Assembly: GCA_018714845.1 (NCBI GenBank)
Contig: DVMR01000028.1
Coordinates: 1 to 35,360 of the forward strand
Length of the DNA: 35,360 nucleotides
Reading direction: 5' to 3'
Source: Candidatus Ventrousia excrementavium
GTDB taxonomy: Bacteria; Bacillota; Clostridia; Oscillospirales; Butyricicoccaceae
Within the stretch, counting starts at the first letter, position 1. Each line of letters opens with the position of its first letter. Shown here in pieces: positions 1 to 7,600 of this stretch. A model generated the notes under the pieces. It saw only the letters and a program-made list of their open reading frames with translations. It did no database searches and was not told the DNA's origin. The translations under genes and the position numbers were made by a program.

Positions 1-503
1 ATCCTTGCCGGGTCGTGCTGGCCATAAAAGGAATCCTTGCTCTGCACTACGCCGACATGGACTGCGGCGTCGTGGATATCCTGCGCAGCACGTGCCAGTG
101 CATTGGTGACCGTCCAGTCGGCGCAGGCGGGGTATTCCAAATCAACGTATTCACGCGTCGTCCCCTCCATGCGTACAGCTGCCTGCGCCACCACCAGATC
201 GCCGCCCATAACTCGCTGCGCCATGCCGCCGCAGGTGCCGACGCGGATGAAGGTATGCACACCAGTCTGCACCAGCTCTTCAACGGCGATGGCCGTCGAC
301 GGACCGCCCATACCGGTCGACATGACGAGCACCGGCCGGCCGCACAGTGTGCCCAGCCAGCTGGTGTACTCGCGGTTCTGCGCCAGAAAATGCGGTGACT
401 CAAGCCTTGCGGCAATGGCCTCGACGCGTCCTGGGTCGCCCGGAAGAATCGCATATTTCGCGCCGTGGCTGGAATCCAGCCCGATGTGATACATTTTTCC
501 CAT
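1..503 (-). CDS. udp: Uridine phosphorylase (3' end beyond window)
   Basis: This gene would cleave uridine with phosphate to uracil and ribose-1-phosphate in pyrimidine salvage. The visible 167 residues are the N-terminal two thirds of a PNP/UDP phosphorylase family 1 protein. They show the phosphate-binding GDPGRV near residue 22, STGMGGPS at 62-69, RVGTCGG at 87-93, and KDSFYGQH near 156, which points to uridine phosphorylase rather than purine nucleoside phosphorylase. The start is the ATG at 503, preceded by a G-rich Shine-Dalgarno stretch. It follows the glmS terminator on the same strand, so it probably has its own promoter or depends on readthrough. The gene runs off the left edge, so the C-terminus is not seen. 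Confidence 0.88.
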   Translation of the reverse strand, partial: MGKMYHIGLDSSHGAKYAILPGDPGRVEAIAARLESPHFLAQNREYTSWLGTLCGRPVLVMSTGMGGPSTAIAVEELVQTGVHTFIRVGTCGGMAQRVMGGDLVVAQAAVRMEGTTREYVDLEYPACADWTVTNALARAAQDIHDAAVHVGVVQSKDSFYGQHDPAR

Positions 504-513
504 ACTGCTCCCC

Positions 514-548
514 CCAAAAAGCGCAGGGCGGCGAAATGCCGCCGCCCT
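514..548 (-). terminator. Intrinsic terminator of glmS
   Basis: A perfect 9-bp stem (AGGGCGGCG at 525-533 with CGCCGCCCT at 540-548) and a 6-nt loop are followed on the minus strand by GCGC and five Ts (516-520). It lies 17 bases past the glmS stop and before udp, so it ends the ruv-glm operon. Confidence 0.85.
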
Positions 549-564
549 GACGATATTTCTGTAC

Positions 565-2391
565 TTATTCCACGGTCACCGATTTGGCCAGGTTGCGCGG
601 CTTGTCGATGTCGCAGCCGCGGTGCACGCCGATGTAATAGGCGAGCAGCTGCAGCGGTACAATGGACAGCGAAGCCGCGAGCTCAGCCGGGCAGTCAGGC
701 AGGTGCACAACATGGTCGCACACGTCGCCGCCCGACTGATAGTCGCCGTTGGTTACCAGCACAACGGATGCGCCGCGTGCCTTGACCGACTGGATGTTGG
801 AGACAATCTTTTCATAAAGCGCAGGGTCGGTCGCCAGCGACACGACCAGCGTGCCCTGCTCGATAAGCGAAATGGTTCCGTGCTTGAGCTCGCCGCCCGC
901 ATAGGCCTCGGAGTGCACATAGCTGATCTCCTTGAGCTTGAGCGACGCTTCCTGCGCTGCGGCATAGTCGACGCCGCGCCCGATGAAAAAGGTGTCATTG
1001 CGGTCACAGTACAGCTTTGCCAGGCGGTCCATCTCGTCGCGCGTGCCGAGCAGGCTCTCAATCTTGCCGGGCAGCGCGAGAATCTCGCTGCAAAATGCGC
1101 GCGCAGACGCCTCGTCCATGGTGCCGCGGGCCAGCGCAGCACGCACGGCGATGAGATACAGCGCCGCCAGCTGCGCCGAGTAAGCCTTGGTTGTGGCGAC
1201 GGCGATCTCGGGCCCTGCCCATGTATACAGTACGCTGTCCGCTTCGCGCGCGGCCGACGACGAAACGACGTTGCAGATGGCGACGGTGCGCGCGCCGCGC
1301 TTTTTGGCCTCGCGCAGCGCAGCCAGTGTGTCGGCCGTTTCGCCCGACTGGCTGATAATGATACACAAATCGCCCGGCCCGATAATGGGGTCGCTGTAGC
1401 GGAACTCGCTGGCCACCTGCGTCAGCACGGGCACGCGCGCCAGCTTTTCAATGACTGCCTTGCCGACCAGCCCGGCGTGCAGGGCCGAGCCGCAGGCGAC
1501 AACGTGAATGTTCTGCACGCTCTGGAAGAGTTCGTCGGTCAGGCCGTACTCGTCAAGGGCGGGAAGACCGTCTTTGATTCGGGATGACACGGTGTCGCGC
1601 ACAGCGCGCGGCTGCTCGAAAATCTCTTTGAGCATAAAGTGGTCGTATCCGCCTTTTTCCGCCGCCGCGACGTCCCAGTCAGCGGTCAGCGGCTCATGTG
1701 CAATTTCACGACCGTCAAGGTCATAGAAATGAATGCCCTGCGGCGTGACGTGGACGATCTCCTGGTCATTCGGAATGGCATAGCGCCGCGTAATGGGCAG
1801 AATGGCCGGGATGTCAGAGGCAATCATGTTCTCGCCCTCGCCAAAGCCGACGATAAGCGGGTTGTCCTGCCGCACGCAGACCATTTCACCCGGGTTGTCG
1901 GCCGAAATGACACTCAGCGCATACCCGCCGTGCAAACGCCGGACAACGGCCGACAGGGTTTTGACCATGTCGCCGCAGTAAAGCTTTTGAAACAGGTGCG
2001 CAATGGTCTCGGTGTCGGTCTCGCTTTTAAAGACAAAGCCGTCCTTTTGCAGCTCCTGCCGCAGTTCGAGATAATTTTCGACAATGCCGTTGTGCACCAC
2101 GGCAAAGCGGCCGTCCTGGCTGAGATGCGGGTGTGCGTTGACGTCAGACGGCGCGCCGTGCGTGGCCCAGCGGGTATGACCGATGCCGCAGGTACCCTGC
2201 AGCCCGCCGGCGGCCTCAATCTTTTCATCCAATGTTTTCATGCGTCCCTTTGTCTTGACAACGCGCAGGCCCTCCGGTGTTTCAACAGCGACGCCGGCCG
2301 AGTCATAGCCGCGGTATTCCAGTGTATACAGCCCTTTGGTCAGCACAGGCAGCGCCTGCCGGTGACCGGTGTATCCTACGATTCCACACAT
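565..2391 (-). CDS. glmS: Glutamine--fructose-6-phosphate aminotransferase (isomerizing)
   Basis: This cytosolic enzyme makes glucosamine-6-phosphate from fructose-6-phosphate and glutamine, the first step to UDP-GlcNAc and peptidoglycan. The 608-residue protein has the usual family length. Cys2 in MCGIVG is the class II glutamine amidotransferase nucleophile. Two SIS domains follow (ACGSALHAG and ISQSGETADT in the first). The C-terminal KPRNLAKSVTVE carries the lysine that acts on the sugar. The start ATG has a GGAGAG Shine-Dalgarno sequence. It lies 45 bases after glmM on the same strand, so the next enzyme of the pathway is co-transcribed ahead of it. That gap is too short for a glmS ribozyme and does not contain one. 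Confidence 0.97.
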   Translation of the reverse strand: MCGIVGYTGHRQALPVLTKGLYTLEYRGYDSAGVAVETPEGLRVVKTKGRMKTLDEKIEAAGGLQGTCGIGHTRWATHGAPSDVNAHPHLSQDGRFAVVHNGIVENYLELRQELQKDGFVFKSETDTETIAHLFQKLYCGDMVKTLSAVVRRLHGGYALSVISADNPGEMVCVRQDNPLIVGFGEGENMIASDIPAILPITRRYAIPNDQEIVHVTPQGIHFYDLDGREIAHEPLTADWDVAAAEKGGYDHFMLKEIFEQPRAVRDTVSSRIKDGLPALDEYGLTDELFQSVQNIHVVACGSALHAGLVGKAVIEKLARVPVLTQVASEFRYSDPIIGPGDLCIIISQSGETADTLAALREAKKRGARTVAICNVVSSSAAREADSVLYTWAGPEIAVATTKAYSAQLAALYLIAVRAALARGTMDEASARAFCSEILALPGKIESLLGTRDEMDRLAKLYCDRNDTFFIGRGVDYAAAQEASLKLKEISYVHSEAYAGGELKHGTISLIEQGTLVVSLATDPALYEKIVSNIQSVKARGASVVLVTNGDYQSGGDVCDHVVHLPDCPAELAASLSIVPLQLLAYYIGVHRGCDIDKPRNLAKSVTVE

Positions 2392-2436
2392 GATAAAGCT
2401 CTCCTTTTCGTGATCTAGAACATATTCCCTGTAAGA

Positions 2437-3789
2437 TTATAATTCTGCTACAGCCTGTCTGATGACGTCAGCCGCCCTCTGCACCCATGTGCGGACCTGC
2501 TCTTCATCGCGGCCTTCGACCATGACGCGCACCAGCGCCTCGGTTCCCGACGGGCGGATGAGAATGCGGCCGTCAGCGCCAAAGGCCTTTTCAATCTGTG
2601 CCGCCACCTCGCGGACTGCGGGCAGGTCAGCAACCTGCTTCTTGACGCTGTTGGGGGCCGGCACATTGACCGTGACCTGTGGAAAGCTGGGCACCAGGTC
2701 GCGCAGCTCTGACGCTTTTTTGCCGGACTCTGCCACCATGCACAGAAAATGCGCCGCCGTCAGCTGGCCGTCGCCCGTTGTGGCGTGGTCGGACAAAATG
2801 ACATGCCCCGACTGCTCGCCGCCCAGGTTCCAGCCCTTTTCCAGCATTTCCTCCAGCACATAGCGGTCGCCCACTTTGGTACAGCCGACCTCGATGCCGC
2901 GCTCACGGCAGAAGGAGCGCAGCCCCAGATTGGACATGACGGTTGCCGAAACGCCGCCGCGCAGGCTGCCTGCGCAGTGCATTTTGTCCGCCAGCAACGC
3001 CAGAACGCAGTCCCCGTCGATGACGCGGCCCCTTTCGTCGACCAGCAGACAGCGGTCAGCGTCGCCGTCAAAGGCGGCGCCCAAATCGTATCCGCCCGCG
3101 ACGACCCGTGCGCACAGGTCATCCATGTGGGTCGAGCCGCAGCCTTCGTTGATATTGACACCGTTGGGCGAGTGATGAATAAGCGTGACATCTGCTCCCA
3201 GCGCGCTGAAAATGCGTTCGGCCGTCTGGCTGGCCGCGCCGTTGGCGCAGTCCAGAATGATGCGCATTCCTTCGATGCGGCCCGGCGCGCTTTTGATGAT
3301 GTGGTTGGTATATTCCACCTCAGCTGACAGCTCGAGGTGCGTAATGCGGCCCAATTCGGCCCCTGTGGCCATGGCCTCAGCCGGCGGATTGTCAATGTAG
3401 TGCTCAATCTGCTCTTCCTGCTCGTCACTCAGCTTATAGCCCCGGCTTCCGAAAATTTTGATGCCGTTGTGCTCAAAAGGATTGTGCGACGCCGAAATGA
3501 CAAAGCCGGCGTCTGTCTGGTGCACCGAGGTCAGGTAAGCGACGGCCGGCGTCGGCAAAACGCCGAGCGACACGACGTCGACGCCGGCCGCACAGATGCC
3601 AGCCTCAAGCGCCGCTTCAAGCATATTTCCCGAAATGCGGGTATCCCGTCCGATAAAAAAGCAGGGTCTGTGCTGCAGCTCACGGGTCAGTACCCATGCG
3701 GCGGCCACGCCGATACGGTATGCCAGCTCGGCTGTCAGCTCAACATTGGCGACGCCCCGTGCACCGTCGGTTCCAAAATACTTTCCCAT
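2437..3789 (-). CDS. glmM: Phosphoglucosamine mutase
   Basis: GlmM interconverts glucosamine-6-phosphate and glucosamine-1-phosphate in UDP-GlcNAc synthesis. The 450-residue protein has all four landmarks of the alpha-D-phosphohexomutase family: the catalytic phosphoserine in ISASHNP (Ser101), the metal loop DGDADR, the sugar loop GEQSGH and the phosphate loop RPSGTEALVRV near the C-terminus. The N-terminal KYFGTDGARG is typical of GlmM. A GTG codon lies directly before the ATG at 3789. I chose the ATG because GAGG sits 8 bases upstream. It lies 15 bases downstream of ruvB and directly upstream of glmS, within one operon. Confidence 0.96.
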   Translation of the reverse strand: MGKYFGTDGARGVANVELTAELAYRIGVAAAWVLTRELQHRPCFFIGRDTRISGNMLEAALEAGICAAGVDVVSLGVLPTPAVAYLTSVHQTDAGFVISASHNPFEHNGIKIFGSRGYKLSDEQEEQIEHYIDNPPAEAMATGAELGRITHLELSAEVEYTNHIIKSAPGRIEGMRIILDCANGAASQTAERIFSALGADVTLIHHSPNGVNINEGCGSTHMDDLCARVVAGGYDLGAAFDGDADRCLLVDERGRVIDGDCVLALLADKMHCAGSLRGGVSATVMSNLGLRSFCRERGIEVGCTKVGDRYVLEEMLEKGWNLGGEQSGHVILSDHATTGDGQLTAAHFLCMVAESGKKASELRDLVPSFPQVTVNVPAPNSVKKQVADLPAVREVAAQIEKAFGADGRILIRPSGTEALVRVMVEGRDEEQVRTWVQRAADVIRQAVAEL

Positions 3790-3804
3790 CACTGCATCCT
3801 CACT

Positions 3805-4839
3805 TTACATCAGTTCTGTCTGCCCCAAAAAGGGTATCTTCAAGTGGTCGTATGCCCGCTTGGTGGCACAGCGGCCGCGCGGCGTGCGGTTTAAAAAGCC
3901 AATCTGCATCAGATACGGCTCGTACACGTCCTCGAGCGTGACACTCTCTTCACCGATGGTGGCGGCCAGCGTCTCCAGTCCGACCGGTCCGCCTCCGAAG
4001 TTTAAAATAATGCTCTCAAGCATCCGCCGGTCAGTCGCGTCCAGCCCCAGGCTGTCAATCTCGAGCGCGCTCAGCGCCATGTCAGCTGCCTCGCGTGTAA
4101 TGACCCCCTGCGAGCGCACCTGCGCAAAATCGCGGACGCGCTTTAAAATGCGGTTGCACACGCGCGGCGTACCGCGGCTGCGCATGGCAATCTCCATGGC
4201 GCCCTCGGGCTCGATGGGAATGCCCAGAATCCCGGCTGAGCGCTGGGTAATCTGCAAAAGCTCCTCGGCGGAATACATCTCAAGCCGCAGCTGTACGCCA
4301 AAGCGGTCGCGCAGCGGCGACGACAGCTGTCCTGCACGCGTCGTCGCCCCGATGAGCGTAAAGCGCGGCAGGTCGAGCCGGATGGAACGGGCCGACGGCC
4401 CCTTGCCGATGATGATATCCAGCGCGTAATCTTCCATCGCCGGGTACAGCACCTCTTCAACGCTGCGGTTGAGGCGGTGAATTTCGTCGATAAAAAGCAC
4501 GTCGCCCGGGGCCAGATTGGTCAAAAGAGCCGCCAGGTCGCCTGATTTTTCAATGGCCGGCCCCGACGTGATGCGGATGCTGACCCCCATCTCGGCCGCA
4601 ATAATGCCGGCCAGCGTCGTTTTGCCCAGCCCCGGCGGACCGTACAGCAAAACATGGTCCAGCGATTCGCCGCGCATACGCGCCGCCTCGATAAAGACCG
4701 ACAGGTTTTGCTTGGCCTTGCTTTGGCCGATATATTCTTCGAGCCTGCGGGGACGCAGCGAGACCTCGCCCTCATCCTCGCTCGTCAGCGTGCTTGTGAC
4801 AATGCGCTCTTCAAAATCCTTTTCAAATTCAATGGCCAT
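3805..4839 (-). CDS. ruvB: Holliday junction branch migration helicase RuvB
   Basis: RuvB is the hexameric AAA+ motor that drives branch migration of Holliday junctions together with RuvA. The 344-residue protein has Walker A GPPGLGKT at 67-74, Walker B DEIH at 118-121, the sensor motif GATTRAG, an arginine finger in LRDRFG, and a C-terminal winged-helix domain ending in the family-typical NRTPRGR. Length and motifs are complete. It follows ruvA by 40 bases and precedes glmM by 15, so recombinational repair and amino-sugar genes share a transcript here. Confidence 0.97.
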   Translation of the reverse strand: MAIEFEKDFEERIVTSTLTSEDEGEVSLRPRRLEEYIGQSKAKQNLSVFIEAARMRGESLDHVLLYGPPGLGKTTLAGIIAAEMGVSIRITSGPAIEKSGDLAALLTNLAPGDVLFIDEIHRLNRSVEEVLYPAMEDYALDIIIGKGPSARSIRLDLPRFTLIGATTRAGQLSSPLRDRFGVQLRLEMYSAEELLQITQRSAGILGIPIEPEGAMEIAMRSRGTPRVCNRILKRVRDFAQVRSQGVITREAADMALSALEIDSLGLDATDRRMLESIILNFGGGPVGLETLAATIGEESVTLEDVYEPYLMQIGFLNRTPRGRCATKRAYDHLKIPFLGQTELM

Positions 4840-4879
4840 TTATGTGTCTCCCCACGGGCTGCACAGAGCCCGCTCATGC

Positions 4880-5476
4880 TCAGTAGAGTTTTTTGAGCGC
4901 CGTGCGGATGAGTTCGTCGACCGACATGGCCGCCGCATCCGCCCCCTTGAGGGCGGCCAGCGCCTGCGCGCGCGAATAGCCGAGCACCGTCAGCGCCGCC
5001 AGCGCGTCGTCCAGCGCTCCGCCCGACGGCAGGTCGGCAGGCAGTCCCTCGGTCTCTGACGCCGACTCGAGCTGATTTTTGGCCATTTTGTCCTTGAGCT
5101 CGAGAATGATGCGCTGGGCCAGCTTTTTGCCGATACCCGGCGCCTGGCACAGCGCCTTTTCATCGCCGGTCACAACGGCCAGTGCCAGCTTCTGCGGGGT
5201 GACGACTCCCAAAATGGCGGCCGCCGCCTTGGGCCCCACACCGGAAATGGCGATGAGCTGCTTAAAGCAGGTCAGCTCCTCCTGCGTGGCAAAGCCGTAC
5301 AGGTCAAAAATGTCCTCACGGACGTACAGATAGGTATAAAAGGTCGCCGTATCGCCCGTCTTGACAGACGACGCCGACAGATAGGACGTATTGAGCGCAT
5401 AGCCCACGCCGTGTGCGTCAATGACGACCAGGCCCGGCGCCGTGTGCGCCACAGTGCCGCGGATAAAATAAAACAT
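4880..5476 (-). CDS. ruvA: Holliday junction DNA helicase subunit RuvA
   Basis: RuvA binds four-way junctions as a tetramer and loads RuvB. The 198-residue protein starts MFYFIRGTV at the ATG at 5476, which has GGGAGAG upstream. A longer frame-open extension exists but overlaps ruvC and does not resemble the family. Domain I (OB fold) is residues 1-63. Domain II has two helix-hairpin-helix motifs (about 74-92 and 110-127). A flexible linker and domain III (about 150-198), which contacts RuvB, follow. It lies 40 bases after ruvC and 40 before ruvB in the canonical ruvC-ruvA-ruvB order. Confidence 0.96.
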   Translation of the reverse strand: MFYFIRGTVAHTAPGLVVIDAHGVGYALNTSYLSASSVKTGDTATFYTYLYVREDIFDLYGFATQEELTCFKQLIAISGVGPKAAAAILGVVTPQKLALAVVTGDEKALCQAPGIGKKLAQRIILELKDKMAKNQLESASETEGLPADLPSGGALDDALAALTVLGYSRAQALAALKGADAAAMSVDELIRTALKKLY

Positions 5477-5516
5477 GGCTGTCTCTCCCTGGAAAACTTT
5501 CCGCCGAAGCCCGCCG

Positions 5517-6011
5517 CTACCGCCGGCCGCCGCTGACCAGCGACTGCGCCGTATGGGCATGGCACAGCGCCACTGCCAGCGCGTCCGCCGCGTCGTCGGG
5601 GCGCGGGATTTTTTCAAGGCCCAGCATGATGCGCGTCATTTCCATGACCTGCTTTTTTTCGGCGCGGCCATAGCCTACCACCGCCATTTTAACCTGCAGA
5701 GGGGTATATTGAAAAACCGGCACGCCGCTTTGCGCGCAAGCCAACACAATCACCCCGCGCGCCTGTGCAACTGCAATCCCTGTTGTGACGTTGGTGTTGA
5801 AAAAAAGTTCCTCAATGGCCGCGGCGTCAGGCTTAACCCTGTCCAGAAGCTCGAGCATATCGTGATAAATCTCGCTCAGGCGGTCGGGGAGCGGCACGCC
5901 GGCCTTGGTTGTAATAGCTCCATAGCCCAGCACGCGCGACTGGCTGCGGACCTGTTCAATGGCGCCGTAGCCGACGATGGCATATCCCGGGTCGATTCCC
6001 AGCACGACCAT
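5517..6011 (-). CDS. ruvC: Crossover junction endodeoxyribonuclease RuvC
   Basis: RuvC resolves Holliday junctions by paired nicks. The 164-residue protein starts MVVLGIDPG at the ATG at 6011, with a GGGAGGG Shine-Dalgarno sequence. The frame stays open 5 codons further upstream but without ribosome-binding support. The expected acidic active-site residues are Asp7, Glu67 in EELFF, and Asp140/Asp143 in PDDAADALAVA. It is the first gene of the ruvCAB-glmMS operon and lies just downstream of a strong promoter. No LexA-type palindrome was recognised upstream, so SOS control is not evident. Confidence 0.96.
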   Translation of the reverse strand: MVVLGIDPGYAIVGYGAIEQVRSQSRVLGYGAITTKAGVPLPDRLSEIYHDMLELLDRVKPDAAAIEELFFNTNVTTGIAVAQARGVIVLACAQSGVPVFQYTPLQVKMAVVGYGRAEKKQVMEMTRIMLGLEKIPRPDDAADALAVALCHAHTAQSLVSGGRR

Positions 6012-6041
6012 CGCATTCCCTCCCACGATACAGATACTGGT

Positions 6042-6070
6042 ATTATATCATCTTTCAGCCGCAGGCACAA
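6042..6070 (-). promoter_or_regulatory. Sigma-A-type promoter of ruvCAB-glmMS
   Basis: On the minus strand TTGTGC (6065-6070) and TATAAT (6042-6047) are separated by exactly 17 bases, about 30 bases before the ruvC start codon. The -10 box is a perfect consensus. Confidence 0.75.
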
Positions 6071-6104
6071 CAAAAAAGTGCGCGTGCGAGCTTGCAGGCC
6101 CTCC

Positions 6105-6133
6105 TTGTGCCCTGCCGGGCGATATGGTACAAT
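6105..6133 (+). promoter_or_regulatory. Sigma-A-type promoter of the YcxB-like gene
   Basis: TTGTGC (6105-6110) and TACAAT (6128-6133) are separated by 17 bases, 19 bases before the ATG at 6153. The -35 hexamer is identical to that of the divergent ruvC promoter. The two -35 boxes are 34 bases apart. Confidence 0.7.
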
Positions 6134-6152
6134 CATGGCGGGAGGCGATCAG

Positions 6153-6677
6153 ATGCAGTTTACCTTTGAAACGGTTTATGATCAGCAGGCCATGACGGCC
6201 ATGGCCCGGGCGCTGCGCAAGACCATCCGCCAAAAACGCAGCCGACGCTCACATGTTTTCGGATGGATTGTCATTGCTCTGGTCCTGGTGCTGTCACTGC
6301 CCTCAGGCGGTGAAGTGTGGACCTTTTCGCCCCGGATGCTGGTCAACTGGCTGGCCGCGCTGGCCATTTTCATTGTCCTGCTCTTCGAGGACCGCATCAA
6401 TGGCGCTGTCGCGCGCAGACGCATCCTCGCCGGGACCGGCCGGACCATCAGCACATTCCGCGAGGATGGCTTTTGCTCTGAAACCGGGGTCGGCAAGACC
6501 GAATGGCATTACCAGAGCATCACGCAGCTGGCCGAAACGCCGGATTATTTCGTCTTTGTTTTTGACCAGAGCCACGGTCAGGCCTATGACAAGCGAACCC
6601 TGATCGGCGGCACGGCTGACGAGTTTCGCAGCTTTATTGAATCCAAAACCGGAAAGTCGGTGCAGCAGGTGCACTGA
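6153..6677 (+). CDS. YcxB-like family membrane protein
   Basis: This is a 174-residue protein of unknown function. Two hydrophobic segments (about 36-50 and 62-79) are followed by a soluble C-terminal region at about 97-160. That region has the pattern of the YcxB-like domain: a GRTI strand, EDGFCSETGVGKTEWHYQSI, then a tyrosine/phenylalanine-rich strand and a lysine-arginine pair. The start is the ATG at 6153, with GGAGG 8 bases upstream. A much longer open frame reaches back to 5475 but is antisense to ruvC and is not credible. It is divergent from ruvC and followed by a separate hydrolase gene. Confidence 0.75.
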   Translation: MQFTFETVYDQQAMTAMARALRKTIRQKRSRRSHVFGWIVIALVLVLSLPSGGEVWTFSPRMLVNWLAALAIFIVLLFEDRINGAVARRRILAGTGRTISTFREDGFCSETGVGKTEWHYQSITQLAETPDYFVFVFDQSHGQAYDKRTLIGGTADEFRSFIESKTGKSVQQVH

Positions 6678-6718
6678 CCGCCCGAATATCCCGGCGTTTT
6701 GCCTGCACATGCCCGCTT

Positions 6719-6742
6719 CCTGCCGCATAGGCTGGCGGCAGG
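6719..6742 (+). promoter_or_regulatory. Hairpin overlapping the hydrolase ribosome-binding site
   Basis: CCTGCCGC (6719-6726) pairs perfectly with GCGGCAGG (6735-6742) across an 8-base loop. The 3' arm includes the first AGG of AGGAGGGG (6740-6747), the Shine-Dalgarno sequence of the next gene. No T-run follows, so translational masking fits better than termination. Confidence 0.45.
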
Positions 6743-6753
6743 AGGGGATTTGA

Positions 6754-7560
6754 TTGAAGCTCATCACGTCTACTGACCATGTCAGGCTGGCGGTCTACGA
6801 CCAGAATCCGCAGTCCGACAGGGCGGTATTTTTCATCCATGGCTGGCCTCTTTCACATGAAATCTTCGAATACCAGACTCAGCTCTTGCTGGAAAACGGC
6901 TTTCGCGTTGCATCGCTTGACCTGCGCGGCTTCGGCTGTTCTGACGCGCCGGCCTTTGGCTACTGTTACGATCAGATGGCGCAGGACGTGCACAGCGCTG
7001 TGAAAGCGCTTGGACTGCAGCGTTTTGTCCTGGTCGGATTTTCCATGGGCGGCGCCATTGCACTGCGCTATATGCGCCTGTTTGAGGGGCACGGCGTCAG
7101 CCGGCTGGTCCTGCTGGCTGCGGCAGCACCGCTCTGGACCGAGCGCCCGGACTACCCATATGGCCATCCCTGTACATACGTCAACGACCTCATCGACCAG
7201 GCGGCAACCGACCGGCCGATGCTGGCCCGCAGCTTTAGCCGCCAGCTCTTTGCCTGCGAGCACAGCGAGGCGGCTCTTGACTGGTTCGAGGGCATTGCCC
7301 TGTCTGCGTCCGGCGTTGGCACCATTCAGGCCGCCATTTCTCTGCGCGACGAAGACGGCCGCAGCGATTTGGGATGCGTCCATGTGCCGACCACCATCAT
7401 TCACGGCGCGCAGGATTCCATTGTTCCCGCCGAACTGGCCCGCCTGCAAAACGAGGGCATCGCACATTCGCAGCTCGTCATGCTGCCAAACAGCGGCCAT
7501 GGCATTTTTTATGACGAGCTGACCGATTTTAACGAAGCATTTCTGCACGCGGTGCAGTAA
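6754..7560 (+). CDS. Alpha/beta hydrolase
   Basis: This 268-residue single-domain cytosolic hydrolase resembles the arylesterase / cofactor-free haloperoxidase-like group. The fold landmarks are HGW at 29-31 (oxyanion hole), the nucleophile elbow GFSMGG with Ser97, the acid Asp221 in HGAQD and His249 in NSGHG. The substrate cannot be read from sequence. The start is TTG at 6754, supported by the strong AGGAGG 8 bases upstream. No in-frame ATG fits as well. A hairpin overlaps that ribosome-binding site. The gene ends in a terminator shared with the convergent patB. Confidence 0.85.
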   Translation: MKLITSTDHVRLAVYDQNPQSDRAVFFIHGWPLSHEIFEYQTQLLLENGFRVASLDLRGFGCSDAPAFGYCYDQMAQDVHSAVKALGLQRFVLVGFSMGGAIALRYMRLFEGHGVSRLVLLAAAAPLWTERPDYPYGHPCTYVNDLIDQAATDRPMLARSFSRQLFACEHSEAALDWFEGIALSASGVGTIQAAISLRDEDGRSDLGCVHVPTTIIHGAQDSIVPAELARLQNEGIAHSQLVMLPNSGHGIFYDELTDFNEAFLHAVQ

Positions 7561-7590
7561 AAAAGGGAATCCCCTCGGGATTCCCTTTTT
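7559..7590. terminator. Bidirectional terminator between hydrolase and patB
   Basis: GGGAATCC and its complement GGATTCCC are separated by a short loop and flanked by five As and five Ts. The same hairpin therefore serves the plus-strand hydrolase and the minus-strand aminotransferase, whose stop is at 7601. Confidence 0.88.
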
Positions 7591-7600
7591 AAACGCGGTT

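Noticed and set aside
1639-2418. 259-codon plus-strand ORF across glmS
   Set aside because: It is antisense to a clearly conserved gene. Long stop-free antisense frames are expected in GC-rich DNA, and this one has no recognisable motif or ribosome-binding site.
5475-6152. 226-codon upstream extension of the YcxB-like gene
   Set aside because: It is antisense to ruvC. A good promoter and Shine-Dalgarno sequence support the ATG at 6153 instead.
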